DNA of 64,000 bases from Bacillus pumilus (GTDB lineage: Bacteria > Bacillota > Bacilli > Bacillales > Bacillaceae): NCBI RefSeq assembly GCF_038738535.1, contig NZ_CP046128.1, positions 2,914,001 through 2,978,000 on the forward strand, written 5' to 3'. Below the pieces are notes generated by a model. The model was given only the letters and a program-made list of their open reading frames with translations. It was not told where the DNA came from and searched no databases. Numbering within the stretch: the first letter of the stretch is position 1; each line of letters begins with the position of its first letter. The position numbers and the translations under genes were made by a program. Of the stretch, positions 48,726 through 57,988 are shown in pieces.

Positions 48726-49922
48726 TTAGGCTTGAAACAGTGCTTCAATATGACCAATTGCCCAGTCTAAATCTTCTTTTGAAATGGTCAGCGGCGGTGC
48801 AAAACGGATAACTGTCTCATGGGTTTCTTTACATAACAATCCTGCTTGCTTCAGCTTTTCACAATAAGGTCTAGCTGCCTCTGTCAGCTCCATTCCTATA
48901 AATAATCCGCGGCCGCGCACTTCCTTAATCACAGGGCTTTGAATGCGTGATAGTTTGTCTTTGAAGTATTCGCCAAGCTCCATGGAACGTGCTGCAAGCT
49001 TTTCGTCGATTAAAACATCCAGTGCAGCAAGCGACACCGCACACGCAAGAGGATTTCCTCCGAAGGTAGACCCATGAGAACCAGGGTTAAACACGCCTAA
49101 TATATCGCGGTTTGCTACGACACACGAGATTGGAAAGACGCCGCCGCCTAAAGCTTTCCCGAGGATCAGCATATCTGGCTCAATGTCTTCCCAGTCACAC
49201 GCAAACATCTTACCTGTTCGTGCTAACCCCACTTGAATTTCATCCGCAATGAACAGCACATGTTCTTTCTCACAAAGCGCCTTGGCATCTTTCAAGAAGC
49301 CTTCTGGCGGCATGACAATTCCCGCTTCTCCTTGAATCGGTTCTATGAGGAAAGCCGCTGTCTGTGGTGTGATAGCTTCACGTAACGCTTCAATATCTCC
49401 GTAAGGAATCAGTTTGATTCCGGGAAGCATTGGACCGAAGCCTCTTTGGTATTCTGCTTCAGAGGAAAGAGACACAGCCGTCATCGTTCTCCCATGGAAA
49501 TTGCCAACACACGCAATGATTTCTGCACGATTCTCTTCGATTCCCTTAACATCATAGCCCCAGCGTCTTGCTGCTTTTACAGCGGTTTCTACAGCCTCAG
49601 CACCAGTATTCATTGGCAGTGCCATGTCTTTATTCGTCAGTTTGCAAATTTTTTCATACCAAGGACCAAGCTGATCATTATGAAAAGCTCTCGAGGTGAG
49701 TGTCACACGGTCTGCCTGTTTTTTGAGCGCTTCAATAATGCGGGGATGGCGATGTCCTTGGTTCACTGCGGAATACGCACTGAGCATATCCATATATCGA
49801 TTGCCTTCAGGGTCTGTCACCCACACTCCCTCAGCCTCTGAAATCACAATTGGCAGCGGATGATAGTTTGCCGCTCCATATTGTTCTGTTTGTTGAATCA
49901 ATTCATTTGTCTGTGTCATCAT
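48726..49922 (-). CDS. rocD: Ornithine aminotransferase
   Basis: A 398-residue PLP enzyme (class III aminotransferase) converting ornithine and 2-oxoglutarate to glutamate semialdehyde and glutamate. The PLP Lys is in [13 protein letters not shown] (about 256) and the class signature [15 protein letters not shown] precedes it. It matches B. subtilis RocD closely. AGGAGG lies six bases before the ATG. A perfect sigma-54 promoter (49982-49997) and a RocR site (50040-50056) precede it, giving induction by arginine or ornithine. Confidence 0.96.
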   Translation of the reverse strand: MMTQTNELIQQTEQYGAANYHPLPIVISEAEGVWVTDPEGNRYMDMLSAYSAVNQGHRHPRIIEALKKQADRVTLTSRAFHNDQLGPWYEKICKLTNKDMALPMNTGAEAVETAVKAARRWGYDVKGIEENRAEIIACVGNFHGRTMTAVSLSSEAEYQRGFGPMLPGIKLIPYGDIEALREAITPQTAAFLIEPIQGEAGIVMPPEGFLKDAKALCEKEHVLFIADEIQVGLARTGKMFACDWEDIEPDMLILGKALGGGVFPISCVVANRDILGVFNPGSHGSTFGGNPLACAVSLAALDVLIDEKLAARSMELGEYFKDKLSRIQSPVIKEVRGRGLFIGMELTEAARPYCEKLKQAGLLCKETHETVIRFAPPLTISKEDLDWAIGHIEALFQA

Positions 49923-49981
49923 CTATTCCTCCTTCTGTAAGGTAGCTTCTTTCAATTGGGTTCATCTTCATCCATATGTTA

Positions 49982-49997
49982 TGCAAGGATCGTGCCA
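49982..49997 (-). promoter_or_regulatory. Sigma-54 (SigL) promoter of rocD
   Basis: On the minus strand TGGCACGATCCTTGCA is an exact match to the -24/-12 consensus TGGCAC-N5-TTGCA, 60 bp before the rocD start. Confidence 0.93.
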
Positions 49998-50039
49998 ACT
50001 TTCTGACCGCTTGATCATGAGGGTCTACCTCATTATTTA

Positions 50040-50056
50040 CGCAAAATTTCTTTGCG
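50040..50056. promoter_or_regulatory. RocR upstream activating site
   Basis: CGCAAAATTTCTTTGCG is a 6-bp-arm palindrome 43 bp upstream of the -24 element, of the TTTGC...GCAAA type bound by RocR; a further half-site (CGCAAAATTTTT) lies at 50081. It sits between the divergent rocD and rocR. Confidence 0.7.
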
Positions 50057-50128
50057 CATGCCAAATTTTTTAGAGGAAACCGCAAAATTTTTCATGTAAA
50101 ATAGAGGTAACGTCAGGAGGGGGCACAA

Positions 50129-51571
50129 GTGAAAAAAGATCTGCATGCCGCAAAGCTTGAAAATGAGATTGATTTATATAAACAAATGCTCGATTTAATT
50201 GATGTCGGGGTTCATGCAATTGACGAGAATGGCCATACGGTTGTTTATAATAAAAAAATGATGGAGATTGAGTCTTTAAAACGCTCTGATGTTCTCCATA
50301 AAAATGTACTCGACTTCTTCACCTTTCAAGATGAGATGCACAGTACACTTGTCCAAGCGCTTCGTACCGGGAAACAAACCGTTCATGCCAAGCAGACGTA
50401 TCATAATTACAACGGAAAAGAAATCACAACGATTAACCATACATACCCGCTCATTCGAGACGGCCTCATTCAAGGGGCAGTTGAAATTTCAAATGATGTG
50501 ACCAAGCTGGAACGGCTGATTCATCACAATATGAAGAAAAAAGGAAGCACTCGCTTTACCTTTGATTCCATTATTGGACAAAGCCCTGCATTTTTAGAGG
50601 TGATTGAACATGCGAAACGAGCGACACGCACCTCTTCCTATGTGCTCATTGTTGGCGAAACAGGGACTGGGAAAGAACTGTTTGCTCAAAGCATTCATAA
50701 CGGCAGCAGCCGGTCATCTGGACCATTTATTACCCAAAATTGTGCGGCACTGCCTGATAATCTGATTGAAAGTCTGCTCTTTGGTACACAAAAAGGGGCT
50801 TTTACGGGGGCAACTGATCAGCCTGGTTTATTTGAACAGGCGCAAGGAGGAACATTGCTTTTAGATGAGATCAACTCATTAAATCCTCCTCTTCAAGCAA
50901 AACTGCTGCGCGTCTTACAGGAGAAACGCGTGAGAAGGCTAGGCAGCACAAAAGAAATCGCTGTTGATGTAAGAGTCATTGCCAATATGAATGAGGACCC
51001 TGTGGATGCGATCGCAGGTGGACGCATGCGCAAGGATTTATTTTATCGGCTCGGTATTGTCACCTTATTTATCCCGCCGCTTTCTGAGCGAAAAGAGGAC
51101 ATTCCTACGTTTGTGAATCATTTTATTCAAAAATATAATGAGCTGTTTCAAATGAAGGTGAAGACGGCTGACGAAGAGGTACTTGCCCTTTTCCAAGCGT
51201 ATCATTGGCCAGGCAATGTAAGAGAACTGGAGCATGTGATTGAGGCGGGGATGAATATGATGATGGATGAAGACGACTTAAGCATGCATCACCTACCCTA
51301 TCATTTTAGATTTAAGCACGGGGAAGGCCGTCCTAAGGCGCAATTGCAAACAAATTCTCTGCAGCAAACCGCAGCTGCTGACACCTTTGTCTATACAAGC
51401 CCAGAACAGACGACTGATTTCCAAACCCAAATGGAGCGATTCGAAAAACAATACATCGTCCATTACTTAGAAAAAATGGACGATAATATTTCACAGACTG
51501 CAAAGTTATTGGGCATGAGCAGGCAAAGTCTGCAATATCGAATGAAAAAGCTACATATTTCTCGTCAATAA
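50129..51571 (+). CDS. rocR: Sigma-54-dependent activator RocR
   Basis: A 480-residue activator of arginine catabolism. Order: PAS-type ligand domain (about 15-130), AAA+ domain with Walker A GETGTGKE, the sigma-54 contact GAFTGA and Walker B GGTLLLDEI, and a C-terminal Fis-type HTH (ISQTAKLLGMSRQSLQYRMKK). B. subtilis RocR (461) is activated by ornithine or citrulline. The start is GTG at 50129 behind AGGAGGGGG. It is divergent from rocD. Confidence 0.95.
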   Translation: MKKDLHAAKLENEIDLYKQMLDLIDVGVHAIDENGHTVVYNKKMMEIESLKRSDVLHKNVLDFFTFQDEMHSTLVQALRTGKQTVHAKQTYHNYNGKEITTINHTYPLIRDGLIQGAVEISNDVTKLERLIHHNMKKKGSTRFTFDSIIGQSPAFLEVIEHAKRATRTSSYVLIVGETGTGKELFAQSIHNGSSRSSGPFITQNCAALPDNLIESLLFGTQKGAFTGATDQPGLFEQAQGGTLLLDEINSLNPPLQAKLLRVLQEKRVRRLGSTKEIAVDVRVIANMNEDPVDAIAGGRMRKDLFYRLGIVTLFIPPLSERKEDIPTFVNHFIQKYNELFQMKVKTADEEVLALFQAYHWPGNVRELEHVIEAGMNMMMDEDDLSMHHLPYHFRFKHGEGRPKAQLQTNSLQQTAAADTFVYTSPEQTTDFQTQMERFEKQYIVHYLEKMDDNISQTAKLLGMSRQSLQYRMKKLHISRQ

Positions 51572-51574
51572 TAG

Positions 51575-51599
51575 AGCTGTGCCATCATTCGGCACAGCT
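51575..51599. terminator. Hairpin between rocR and lutR
   Basis: AGCTGTGCC (51575-51583) pairs with GGCACAGCT (51591-51599), lying between the converging stops; T tracts are weak. Confidence 0.6.
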
Positions 51600-52336
51600 T
51601 ATTGTGTATCTGACTGTTCTGCTGGTTCTTGCAGCACATCACCCAGCAGATTTTCTACATTTTTCAAATGCGTAAGCATCGCTTTCTCAGCTTCTTCTGG
51701 CTGCCTTGCCATGACGGCTTTGTAAATTTGTTCATGTTCTTCGTGAAGCTGCCGAATGGAGGCTTTCGTTGAGAATAATACGACTTTTCTCGTTTCCCGC
51801 ATCGTTTCTACTAACAAGGTTGAGACTTGATTCATTAACACCTTTAATACATCATTCTTCGAGGCTTTGGCTAAGGCGAGATGGAAGGTGAGATCTGCCT
51901 CTTCACCAATTTCTTCATGTGCTTCTGCCAGCTTCATTTGTTCGAGTGCATCACGCAGCTGATGAATGTCATCGTCCGTCCGAAGCAGCGCCGCCTTTTT
52001 AACAGCACCTGTTTCAATGATGGTTCTCACTTCAAGGAGCTGCCTGACATCATGCTGCTTCATTAAAAATGCAGGAGATAAAGAAAATGCGAGCTGTTCA
52101 GGATCGAACTGCTTCACATATGTGCCTTCCCCTTGCTTCATCTCTATTAATCCGATCGCTTTGAGAGCAGACAGCGCCTCTCTTACAGCGGAACGGCTGA
52201 CTTGAAAGCTTTCTGAGAGCGCTTGAACCGAATCTAATTTTTCCCCCGGAAGAAGCTCACCTGTACGAATGAATTCGATTAATGCATCCGCAATTTCTTC
52301 ATATATTTTTTTGGTTTTGATTTGTTTATATTTCAA
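51599..52336 (-). CDS. lutR: GntR-family repressor LutR
   Basis: A 245-residue FadR-subfamily regulator. The winged helix reads VSRSAVREALSALKAIGLIE, and the C-terminal FCD ligand domain holds the metal-type His/Asp residues (FHLALAKAS). It follows B. subtilis LutR (YvfI) almost throughout. LutR represses lutABC (lactate use) and affects biofilm. The lut operon is not in the window. It is next to sigL as in B. subtilis. Confidence 0.94.
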   Translation of the reverse strand: MKYKQIKTKKIYEEIADALIEFIRTGELLPGEKLDSVQALSESFQVSRSAVREALSALKAIGLIEMKQGEGTYVKQFDPEQLAFSLSPAFLMKQHDVRQLLEVRTIIETGAVKKAALLRTDDDIHQLRDALEQMKLAEAHEEIGEEADLTFHLALAKASKNDVLKVLMNQVSTLLVETMRETRKVVLFSTKASIRQLHEEHEQIYKAVMARQPEEAEKAMLTHLKNVENLLGDVLQEPAEQSDTQ

Positions 52337-52467
52337 TTGGTCTCACCTCATCACTGTTGTCTATCCTTATCGGCTCATGCCCTATCTTATACTTTACCCC
52401 AAAATTTCCGTTCAGACGTCTCCCCGATTTAATTTCCAAAAAATCTTCTGTGTGCCTTGCTTTCAAC

Positions 52468-52508
52468 AAAAAAGAAGCACCTGCCTTGTTTCTGGCAAGT
52501 ACTTCTTT
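52468..52508 (-). terminator. Terminator of sigL
   Basis: AAAGAAGCACCTGCC pairs with GGCAAGTACTTCTTT (52471-52508) with two mismatches, directly after the sigL stop. Confidence 0.7.
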
Positions 52509-53807
52509 TCAATCATAGCGCTTCCGCAGTGTAGATGATGGAAGATTCATTTGTTCACGATATTTCGCAATGGTTCTGCGCGACACACGGATACCAAAGG
52601 TTTGCTGAAGCTGCGTCATCATTTGCTGATCCGAATACGGTTTTTTCTTATTTTCCGTTTGGATCAGCTCTGCGATGTGCGTCTTGACTGTGTAGCTGGA
52701 CGCCTCTTCCAGCGAAGGTCCTTCTAGTTTTGCTTGGAAAAATTGTTTCATTTCCATGAGACCATAAGGGGTTTGCACCATTTTCCCTTTCACCGTTCGG
52801 CTGACTGTTGACTCATGCACTTGCAATATATCTGCGATCCGCTTCATCGTAAGCGGTTTCATTTTATGTTTCCCTGTAAGGAAAAAATCTGTCTGATGGA
52901 AGATAATCTCACGAACGACATGGGTCATCGTTTGTTTTCTTTGCTTCAGCGCTTGGACAAGCCAATTGTATTGCTGCTCTTTTTCCTTTAGATACACATA
53001 TGCTTCATGCCGCTTCTGGTCTTGAATCATGGCGAAGTATCCTTCATTCATTTCAACGTCTGGAAAAGCGCGCTGATTCAGCTCAAATGTGATGTGGTCC
53101 TGCACGACAGTAATCGTCACATCTGGCTCTATATACACAGGGTCCTCTTCATATGAGAAATGTATGCCCGGTCTTGGTTCCAGCTGCGACACCTCATCTT
53201 GTACCGCTTGAAGTGTTTTAATTGAAACGCCTGTTTTCGCCGCGATTTCCTTCCAAGCCTTTCTTGCAAAGAGAAAGAAGTGCTCGTCGATGATCAGCTC
53301 GGCTTCATACCAGCGCTCCTTTTTTCTTCTCAGCTGAAGCAGAATGCATTCTTGTAATGATCTTGCGCCAATACCGGCAGGCTCTAGCGATTGAAGCTGA
53401 TGAAGGACGGCTTCTACTTCTTCAGCTGGCACCTCTAAGACAGCTGCCATCTCGTCAACCGGTTCATTTAAATAGCCATTGGAATCAATGGACTCGATCA
53501 TAAAGTCAAAGATCCTTTGATTCTTTTCACTTAGATTCAAATCAATAGCTTGTTTCTTTAAATACATTTGCAGGCTTTCTTTTTGATGCGTTCGATACGG
53601 CTCTGTCATTCGATCTTGAGATTTTTTATGATAAACTGGTTGATAGCTGTCCGTGTCTTTCCGCTCAATCAGAGGGTTCTCAAGCGCTAACTGGTCAAGA
53701 TACTCGCCAAGCTCAGCGCTATTCAGCTGGAGCAGCGTAATGGCCTGCCTGAGTTCTTGTGTGAGCACCTGCTTTAATACTTGTTCTTGTTGCAGATTAA
53801 GGCTCAT
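52509..53807 (-). CDS. sigL: RNA polymerase sigma-54 factor (SigL)
   Basis: A 432-residue sigma factor. Order: N-terminal Gln-rich region I (TQELRQAITLLQLN), core-binding domain, HTH, and the C-terminal RpoN box (RRTIAKYREQM, near 410-420). It recognises -24/-12 promoters such as the one upstream of rocD. B. subtilis SigL has 436 residues. It sits between lutR and yvfG as in that species. Confidence 0.96.
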   Translation of the reverse strand: MSLNLQQEQVLKQVLTQELRQAITLLQLNSAELGEYLDQLALENPLIERKDTDSYQPVYHKKSQDRMTEPYRTHQKESLQMYLKKQAIDLNLSEKNQRIFDFMIESIDSNGYLNEPVDEMAAVLEVPAEEVEAVLHQLQSLEPAGIGARSLQECILLQLRRKKERWYEAELIIDEHFFLFARKAWKEIAAKTGVSIKTLQAVQDEVSQLEPRPGIHFSYEEDPVYIEPDVTITVVQDHITFELNQRAFPDVEMNEGYFAMIQDQKRHEAYVYLKEKEQQYNWLVQALKQRKQTMTHVVREIIFHQTDFFLTGKHKMKPLTMKRIADILQVHESTVSRTVKGKMVQTPYGLMEMKQFFQAKLEGPSLEEASSYTVKTHIAELIQTENKKKPYSDQQMMTQLQQTFGIRVSRRTIAKYREQMNLPSSTLRKRYD

Positions 53808-53877
53808 TGTCTCCCCTCCCTCTCATCATTTTACATGAAGATTGACGGACCGTATATACGAAATAGGAGTGATTCCC

Positions 53878-54093
53878 ATGTCTGAACTTTTTTCCGTTCC
53901 ATACTTTGTTGACAACTTGAAACAGCACATCGCCATGAATCAAAATGAAGACAAGATTCATGCCATGAATGCCTATTACCGCTCAGTGGTGTCCACGCTT
54001 GTACAAGACCAGCTGACCAAAAACGCTGTGGTCTTGAAGCGTATTCAGCATCTTGATGAAGCATATCAAAAAGTGAAAAAAGAAAGCGAATGA
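53878..54093 (+). CDS. yvfG: Small conserved protein YvfG
   Basis: A 71-residue soluble, helical protein (MSELFSVPYFVDNLKQHI start) matching B. subtilis YvfG (72 residues), whose structure is known but function is not. The start ATG at 53878 lies eight bases after AGGAG; a longer frame from 53842 is not supported. Divergent from sigL. Confidence 0.9.
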   Translation: MSELFSVPYFVDNLKQHIAMNQNEDKIHAMNAYYRSVVSTLVQDQLTKNAVVLKRIQHLDEAYQKVKKESE

Positions 54094-54107
54094 ATGAACG
54101 AAAAAGA

Positions 54108-54136
54108 GCACCCTTTGTCATGATGGCAAAGGGTGC
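54108..54136. terminator. Bidirectional terminator between yvfG and the MATE gene
   Basis: GCACCCTTTG (54108-54117) pairs with CAAAGGGTGC (54127-54136), flanked by A-rich and T-rich tracts; the MATE stop codon lies in the loop. Confidence 0.8.
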
Positions 54137-55443
54137 TTTTCATTTGCGAAAAGCTTCTGATCCAGCCTTGATTTGTACATCATCAAAAAGCCAGACCGTC
54201 CGACAGTATAGATGATAAAGGCAAACCATAGTCCGTGATTGTGCCAAATAGGCGTGACTGCTGCTTGAACAACGATAAACAAGATCATCGCAAACAGCAT
54301 CGAATTTCTGACAGGGGCAATTTCTGTCGCACCTGTAAATACGCCGTATATGACCAAACCGAAACAAGCGGCAAACGGATAGAGAACGAGCCAGTCTGCA
54401 TAGCCTAAAGTCACATCAAGAAGCCGGGGAAGATTTGTAAACAAGCTCAAGATCGGCTCTTTTAAGAGAAAATAAACCGACGCAATGACGCATGCCATGA
54501 CAAGTGCCCACTGTCTCGAAAGAGTTAAAGTTCTTTCATAAAGGGTACGGTCATTTGCACCAACTGATCTGCCCACAAGGATGCTGGATGCATTGGCAAA
54601 ACCATCGAACAAATAAGCCATGATGTAGTGAATTTGAAATAAGATGGCATTGGCCGCCAGCATCTCTGTTCCAAAAGAAGCACCTTTTGCTGTAAACATG
54701 TTAATCACCACTAGCAGACAAATCGTCCGAATAAACAAATCTTTATTCACATGAAACATTTTCTGAACTGCCTGTGTATCCATGATTTTCTTAAGAGAAG
54801 GCATCTGGAACCCGTTTTTTGAATGCTTCATGATGATCCATGCGCCTAGCACAAAGGCGGTTAATTCAGATATCAATGTCGCAGCCGCCACCCCTTTGAC
54901 TGCAAACGAAAACACATGAACAAGCAGAAGGGCAAGGACCATATTCATGACATTGATCAAGATTTGTAAAGAGAGGGCTTCTTTCATTTTTGCCATTCCC
55001 ACCAGCCACCCTAATATCACATAATTCATCAAGGTAAACGGGGCACCCCAAATACGAATATGAAAATAATCTGCTGCAAATTGCCGGACATCCGCAGCGG
55101 GAGAAATCACTAGAAAAGCAGATTGAATAATTGGCCATTGCAGGACAATAAAACAAAGGCCGACAATGATGGCGATTAAAAAAGGTCTTAGAAAAGCAAG
55201 TACGCCCTGCTCCTCACTCTGCGCCCCGTTTGCCTGGGCGGCAAAAGCAGATGTACTCACCCGCAAAAAACCAAAGAGCCAATATAGTGTACTGAAAATG
55301 AGACTGCCAACCGCGACGCCTCCAATATAAGCGGGATTGGCGAGCTGACCGACAACTGCTGTATCAACAGCTCCAAGTAATGGAGTGGTCATCGTTGAGA
55401 TGGTTAAAGGAATGGCCAAAGCTAAATACGCTCGATGGTTCAC
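54118..55443 (-). CDS. MATE-family efflux transporter (DinF-like)
   Basis: A 441-residue multidrug/toxic compound exporter with 12 helices in two homologous halves. The MATE opening AIPLTISTMTTPLLGAVDTAVVGQL and the second-half MLAANAILFQIHYIMAYLFDGFANA region are characteristic of the DinF branch. It uses an H+ or Na+ gradient to expel drugs or metabolites. It lies at the point where B. subtilis has epsO next to yvfG, followed by the nik genes; its substrate is unknown. Confidence 0.85.
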   Translation of the reverse strand: MNHRAYLALAIPLTISTMTTPLLGAVDTAVVGQLANPAYIGGVAVGSLIFSTLYWLFGFLRVSTSAFAAQANGAQSEEQGVLAFLRPFLIAIIVGLCFIVLQWPIIQSAFLVISPAADVRQFAADYFHIRIWGAPFTLMNYVILGWLVGMAKMKEALSLQILINVMNMVLALLLVHVFSFAVKGVAAATLISELTAFVLGAWIIMKHSKNGFQMPSLKKIMDTQAVQKMFHVNKDLFIRTICLLVVINMFTAKGASFGTEMLAANAILFQIHYIMAYLFDGFANASSILVGRSVGANDRTLYERTLTLSRQWALVMACVIASVYFLLKEPILSLFTNLPRLLDVTLGYADWLVLYPFAACFGLVIYGVFTGATEIAPVRNSMLFAMILFIVVQAAVTPIWHNHGLWFAFIIYTVGRSGFLMMYKSRLDQKLFANEKHPLPS

Positions 55444-55465
55444 GATGCCACCTGCCTTTCATGAA

Positions 55466-55488
55466 AAATAGCCTCTTCTAAAAGAGGC
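55466..55488 (-). terminator. Terminator of the nik operon
   Basis: GCCTCTT (55471-55477) pairs with AAGAGGC (55482-55488), followed on the minus strand by TATTTTTC. Confidence 0.7.
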
Positions 55489-55505
55489 GTTGATGAAATG
55501 AAGAT

Positions 55506-56333
55506 TTACCGAACCGGTCTGCCAATTGTTCGGGACAAAGGATGGTCTGCGAGCATTGCATCTCTCATTTTCTGCACCGCTGTCTCTTCTGATGAAAAGA
55601 AATCATCCTTTGATTGAAATTGAGCAACAAGTTCACCTTGATCCAATATCGCCAATTGATCACTTACATGATAGGCTGCCGTCATATCATGTGTAATAAA
55701 TAAGTAAGCGACATCCAGTTCCTTCTTTAATTCTACTAATAAATCTAAAATGACAGCCTGTGTAACCATGTCTAAGCTGCTGACGGATTCATCCAGTACG
55801 ACGAGCTTTGGCTGCAGCAATAAGGCTCTTGCGATGTTGATCCTTTGCAGCTGGCCGCCGCTGAATTGATGCGGATATTTAGACAAGTCCTTTTCACTGA
55901 GCCCGACTCTTTCCAGCCAGTGAATCAACACGTTTTTGCGTTCTTGTCGGCTCATAGCTTCATAGTTTTCAAGCGGCTCGGATAAAATTTGTTCGACTGT
56001 CCACCTTGGATTCACCGCCGAATATGAATCTTGAAACACCGCTTGCACATGCCGGCGATAATGTTTGCGTGTTCGCTGATCTGCACAATATATATCCTGC
56101 CCTTCAAAAAGGACCTGACCGGCTCTTGGTTTCTCTAGACCAAGTATGATGCGGCCTAGTGTACTTTTCCCTGCGCCGCTTTGCCCCAGCAATCCGAGGC
56201 ATGTGCCTTCTTCAATGATTAAATTGACGCCGCTTAAGACTTGGTCTGCGCCTTTTTTTCTCATCAGAAAAGACCGGCTGTTGTATGAATGACTAACTGC
56301 TTTCACTTCTAATAAATGCAAGGGCCTTCTCAC
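55506..56333 (-). CDS. nikE: Nickel/metallophore ABC importer ATPase NikE
   Basis: A 275-residue ATPase of the oligopeptide/nickel class. Walker A GQSGAGKSTL, signature FSGGQLQRINIARAL and Walker B LVVLDESVSSLD; Ser replaces the usual Pro after DE. It pairs with NikD. It is the last gene of the nikA-B-C-D-E operon, one base after nikD. Confidence 0.88.
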   Translation of the reverse strand: MRRPLHLLEVKAVSHSYNSRSFLMRKKGADQVLSGVNLIIEEGTCLGLLGQSGAGKSTLGRIILGLEKPRAGQVLFEGQDIYCADQRTRKHYRRHVQAVFQDSYSAVNPRWTVEQILSEPLENYEAMSRQERKNVLIHWLERVGLSEKDLSKYPHQFSGGQLQRINIARALLLQPKLVVLDESVSSLDMVTQAVILDLLVELKKELDVAYLFITHDMTAAYHVSDQLAILDQGELVAQFQSKDDFFSSEETAVQKMRDAMLADHPLSRTIGRPVR

Positions 56334-56334
56334 C

Positions 56335-57141
56335 TCAAATCGGGCAAACAGCTGGGATGGATGGACGAGCTGCTAATAGTTTCTTTGTATAATCATGCTT
56401 CGGGTTTTCAAAAAGCTCAAGCACTTCTGCCTTTTCAACCATTTCTCCTTGTCTCATGACGACAACCTGATCTGCCATTTCTGCAATGACGCCAAGATCG
56501 TGAGTAATGAGCAAAATGGCAGTTCCATACTCATGACGAATTTGGTTTAGGTGCTCAAGCACCAGCTTCTGCGTGTGTACATCTAAAGCAGTTGTTGGTT
56601 CATCTGCTATGAGAAGAGGCGGGTGCATGCAGGCAGCCATGGCAATCATGACACGCTGCAGCATACCGCCACTTAGTTCAAAGGGATACTTGTTTAACAG
56701 CTTATCTGGCTGCGGCAGATTCATCTGCGCTAACGCATCCATCGCCTTCGCTTGTGCCTGCCTTTTACTGACAGCGGTATGCCGGCGGATGGTTTCAATC
56801 AGCTGATGACCGATCGACCATACTGGTGTAAAGCTGTTCATTGGATTTTGCATAATATATGAGATGTCTTTGCCCCGAATAGAGCGCATATCCTTTTCAC
56901 TCATACCGATCAATTCTCGTCCTTGTAATGTGATGCTGCCAGTGACTTCCGTTGTTTTCCGGTCAAGCATATGTAAGATCGACATACTTGTCACCGTTTT
57001 CCCGCAGCCGCTCTCACCTATTAATCCAACGATTTGACCACGCCCTACTTCAAACGATACGTCCTGAATAAGAGAGGTTGTCCCATGAGCCGTTTTCGTC
57101 TGCACATGCAGGTTCTCTATTTGTAAAATGGACTCTTGCAC
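56335..57141 (-). CDS. nikD: Nickel/metallophore ABC importer ATPase NikD
   Basis: A 268-residue ATPase with Walker A GESGCGKTVTS, signature LSGGMLQRVMIAMAA and Walker B LLIADEPTTALD. The class partner of NikE. The start is the GTG at 57141, nine bases after AAGGA; an ATG at 57150 lies right against that site. It follows the nikC stop by about 13 bp. Confidence 0.87.
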   Translation of the reverse strand: MQESILQIENLHVQTKTAHGTTSLIQDVSFEVGRGQIVGLIGESGCGKTVTSMSILHMLDRKTTEVTGSITLQGRELIGMSEKDMRSIRGKDISYIMQNPMNSFTPVWSIGHQLIETIRRHTAVSKRQAQAKAMDALAQMNLPQPDKLLNKYPFELSGGMLQRVMIAMAACMHPPLLIADEPTTALDVHTQKLVLEHLNQIRHEYGTAILLITHDLGVIAEMADQVVVMRQGEMVEKAEVLELFENPKHDYTKKLLAARPSIPAVCPI

Positions 57142-57154
57142 ATCGATCATTCCT

Positions 57155-57988
57155 TTACACACGGCGTTTGATACCATATTTCTCTGAGAGGGCCTCTCCT
57201 AGTAAATTAAAGAGGACCACGACAGCCATGATCACAAGACCTGGGTACAGCATCAACTGAGGATTCGTTTGAATGTACGACTTCCCTTCATGGATCATCG
57301 CTCCCCATTCAGGCATAGGAGGCTGAACGCCTAATCCGAGAAAGGACATCGCAGAAATGTCCATAATCGCCCAGCCCATTTCGAGTGTACCTATGACCGC
57401 GAGTGGCGGCAGGACATTTGGAATCATATGCTTTCTCATGATGTTCCAGTGGGACGTCCCGCTGATTTTTGCGGCAGCAATAAAGTTCTGTTCTTTTAAA
57501 CTCAGCACCATTCCTCGAAAGACGCGAGCATAGTATACCCATTGTACCAGCATCAAGGCAAGCACTACTTGAGAAAGTCCAGGACCGAAGATGCCGACTA
57601 ATCCAAGAATCAGCACCAGGTTCGGGAATGCCATGATCCCGTCACAGATTCTCATCAAGACGTGATCGATCCAGCCGCCTTTATAACCTGACAACAAACC
57701 AACGATTAACCCAATCAATAAAGAAGAGAGAAAGATTAATAACGCACAGCCTAGTGAAACACGTGCACCATATAAAATTCGAGATAAATTGCATCGGCCT
57801 AATTGATCTGTCCCAAGAGGATACTCCCACGAAGACCCCTTTAGCTTCATCGCTAGATTGACAGCCGCCGGATCATGTGGAGCGATCCACGGTGCACATA
57901 CTGTCACAATCAGCAATAGACCAAGAAGCACCACACAGATCGAGATCATCTTTTGATGAGAGAAGAGATATTTTCCTTTTGTCATCAT
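57155..57988 (-). CDS. nikC: Nickel/metallophore ABC importer permease NikC
   Basis: A 277-residue DppC/NikC-family permease with six helices. The EAA loop AAAKISGTSHWNIMRKHMIPNVLPPL is recognised by its core SGTSHWNIMRKHMIPN. Its ATG overlaps the nikB stop (ATGA). It forms the channel with NikB. Confidence 0.9.
   Translation of the reverse strand: MMTKGKYLFSHQKMISICVVLLGLLLIVTVCAPWIAPHDPAAVNLAMKLKGSSWEYPLGTDQLGRCNLSRILYGARVSLGCALLIFLSSLLIGLIVGLLSGYKGGWIDHVLMRICDGIMAFPNLVLILGLVGIFGPGLSQVVLALMLVQWVYYARVFRGMVLSLKEQNFIAAAKISGTSHWNIMRKHMIPNVLPPLAVIGTLEMGWAIMDISAMSFLGLGVQPPMPEWGAMIHEGKSYIQTNPQLMLYPGLVIMAVVVLFNLLGEALSEKYGIKRRV

Noticed and set aside
50033-50070. Sigma-54 promoter around TTGGCATGCGCAAAG
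   Set aside because: The -24-like TGGCAT is not followed by TTGC at the required N5 spacing; the exact promoter is at 49982-49997.
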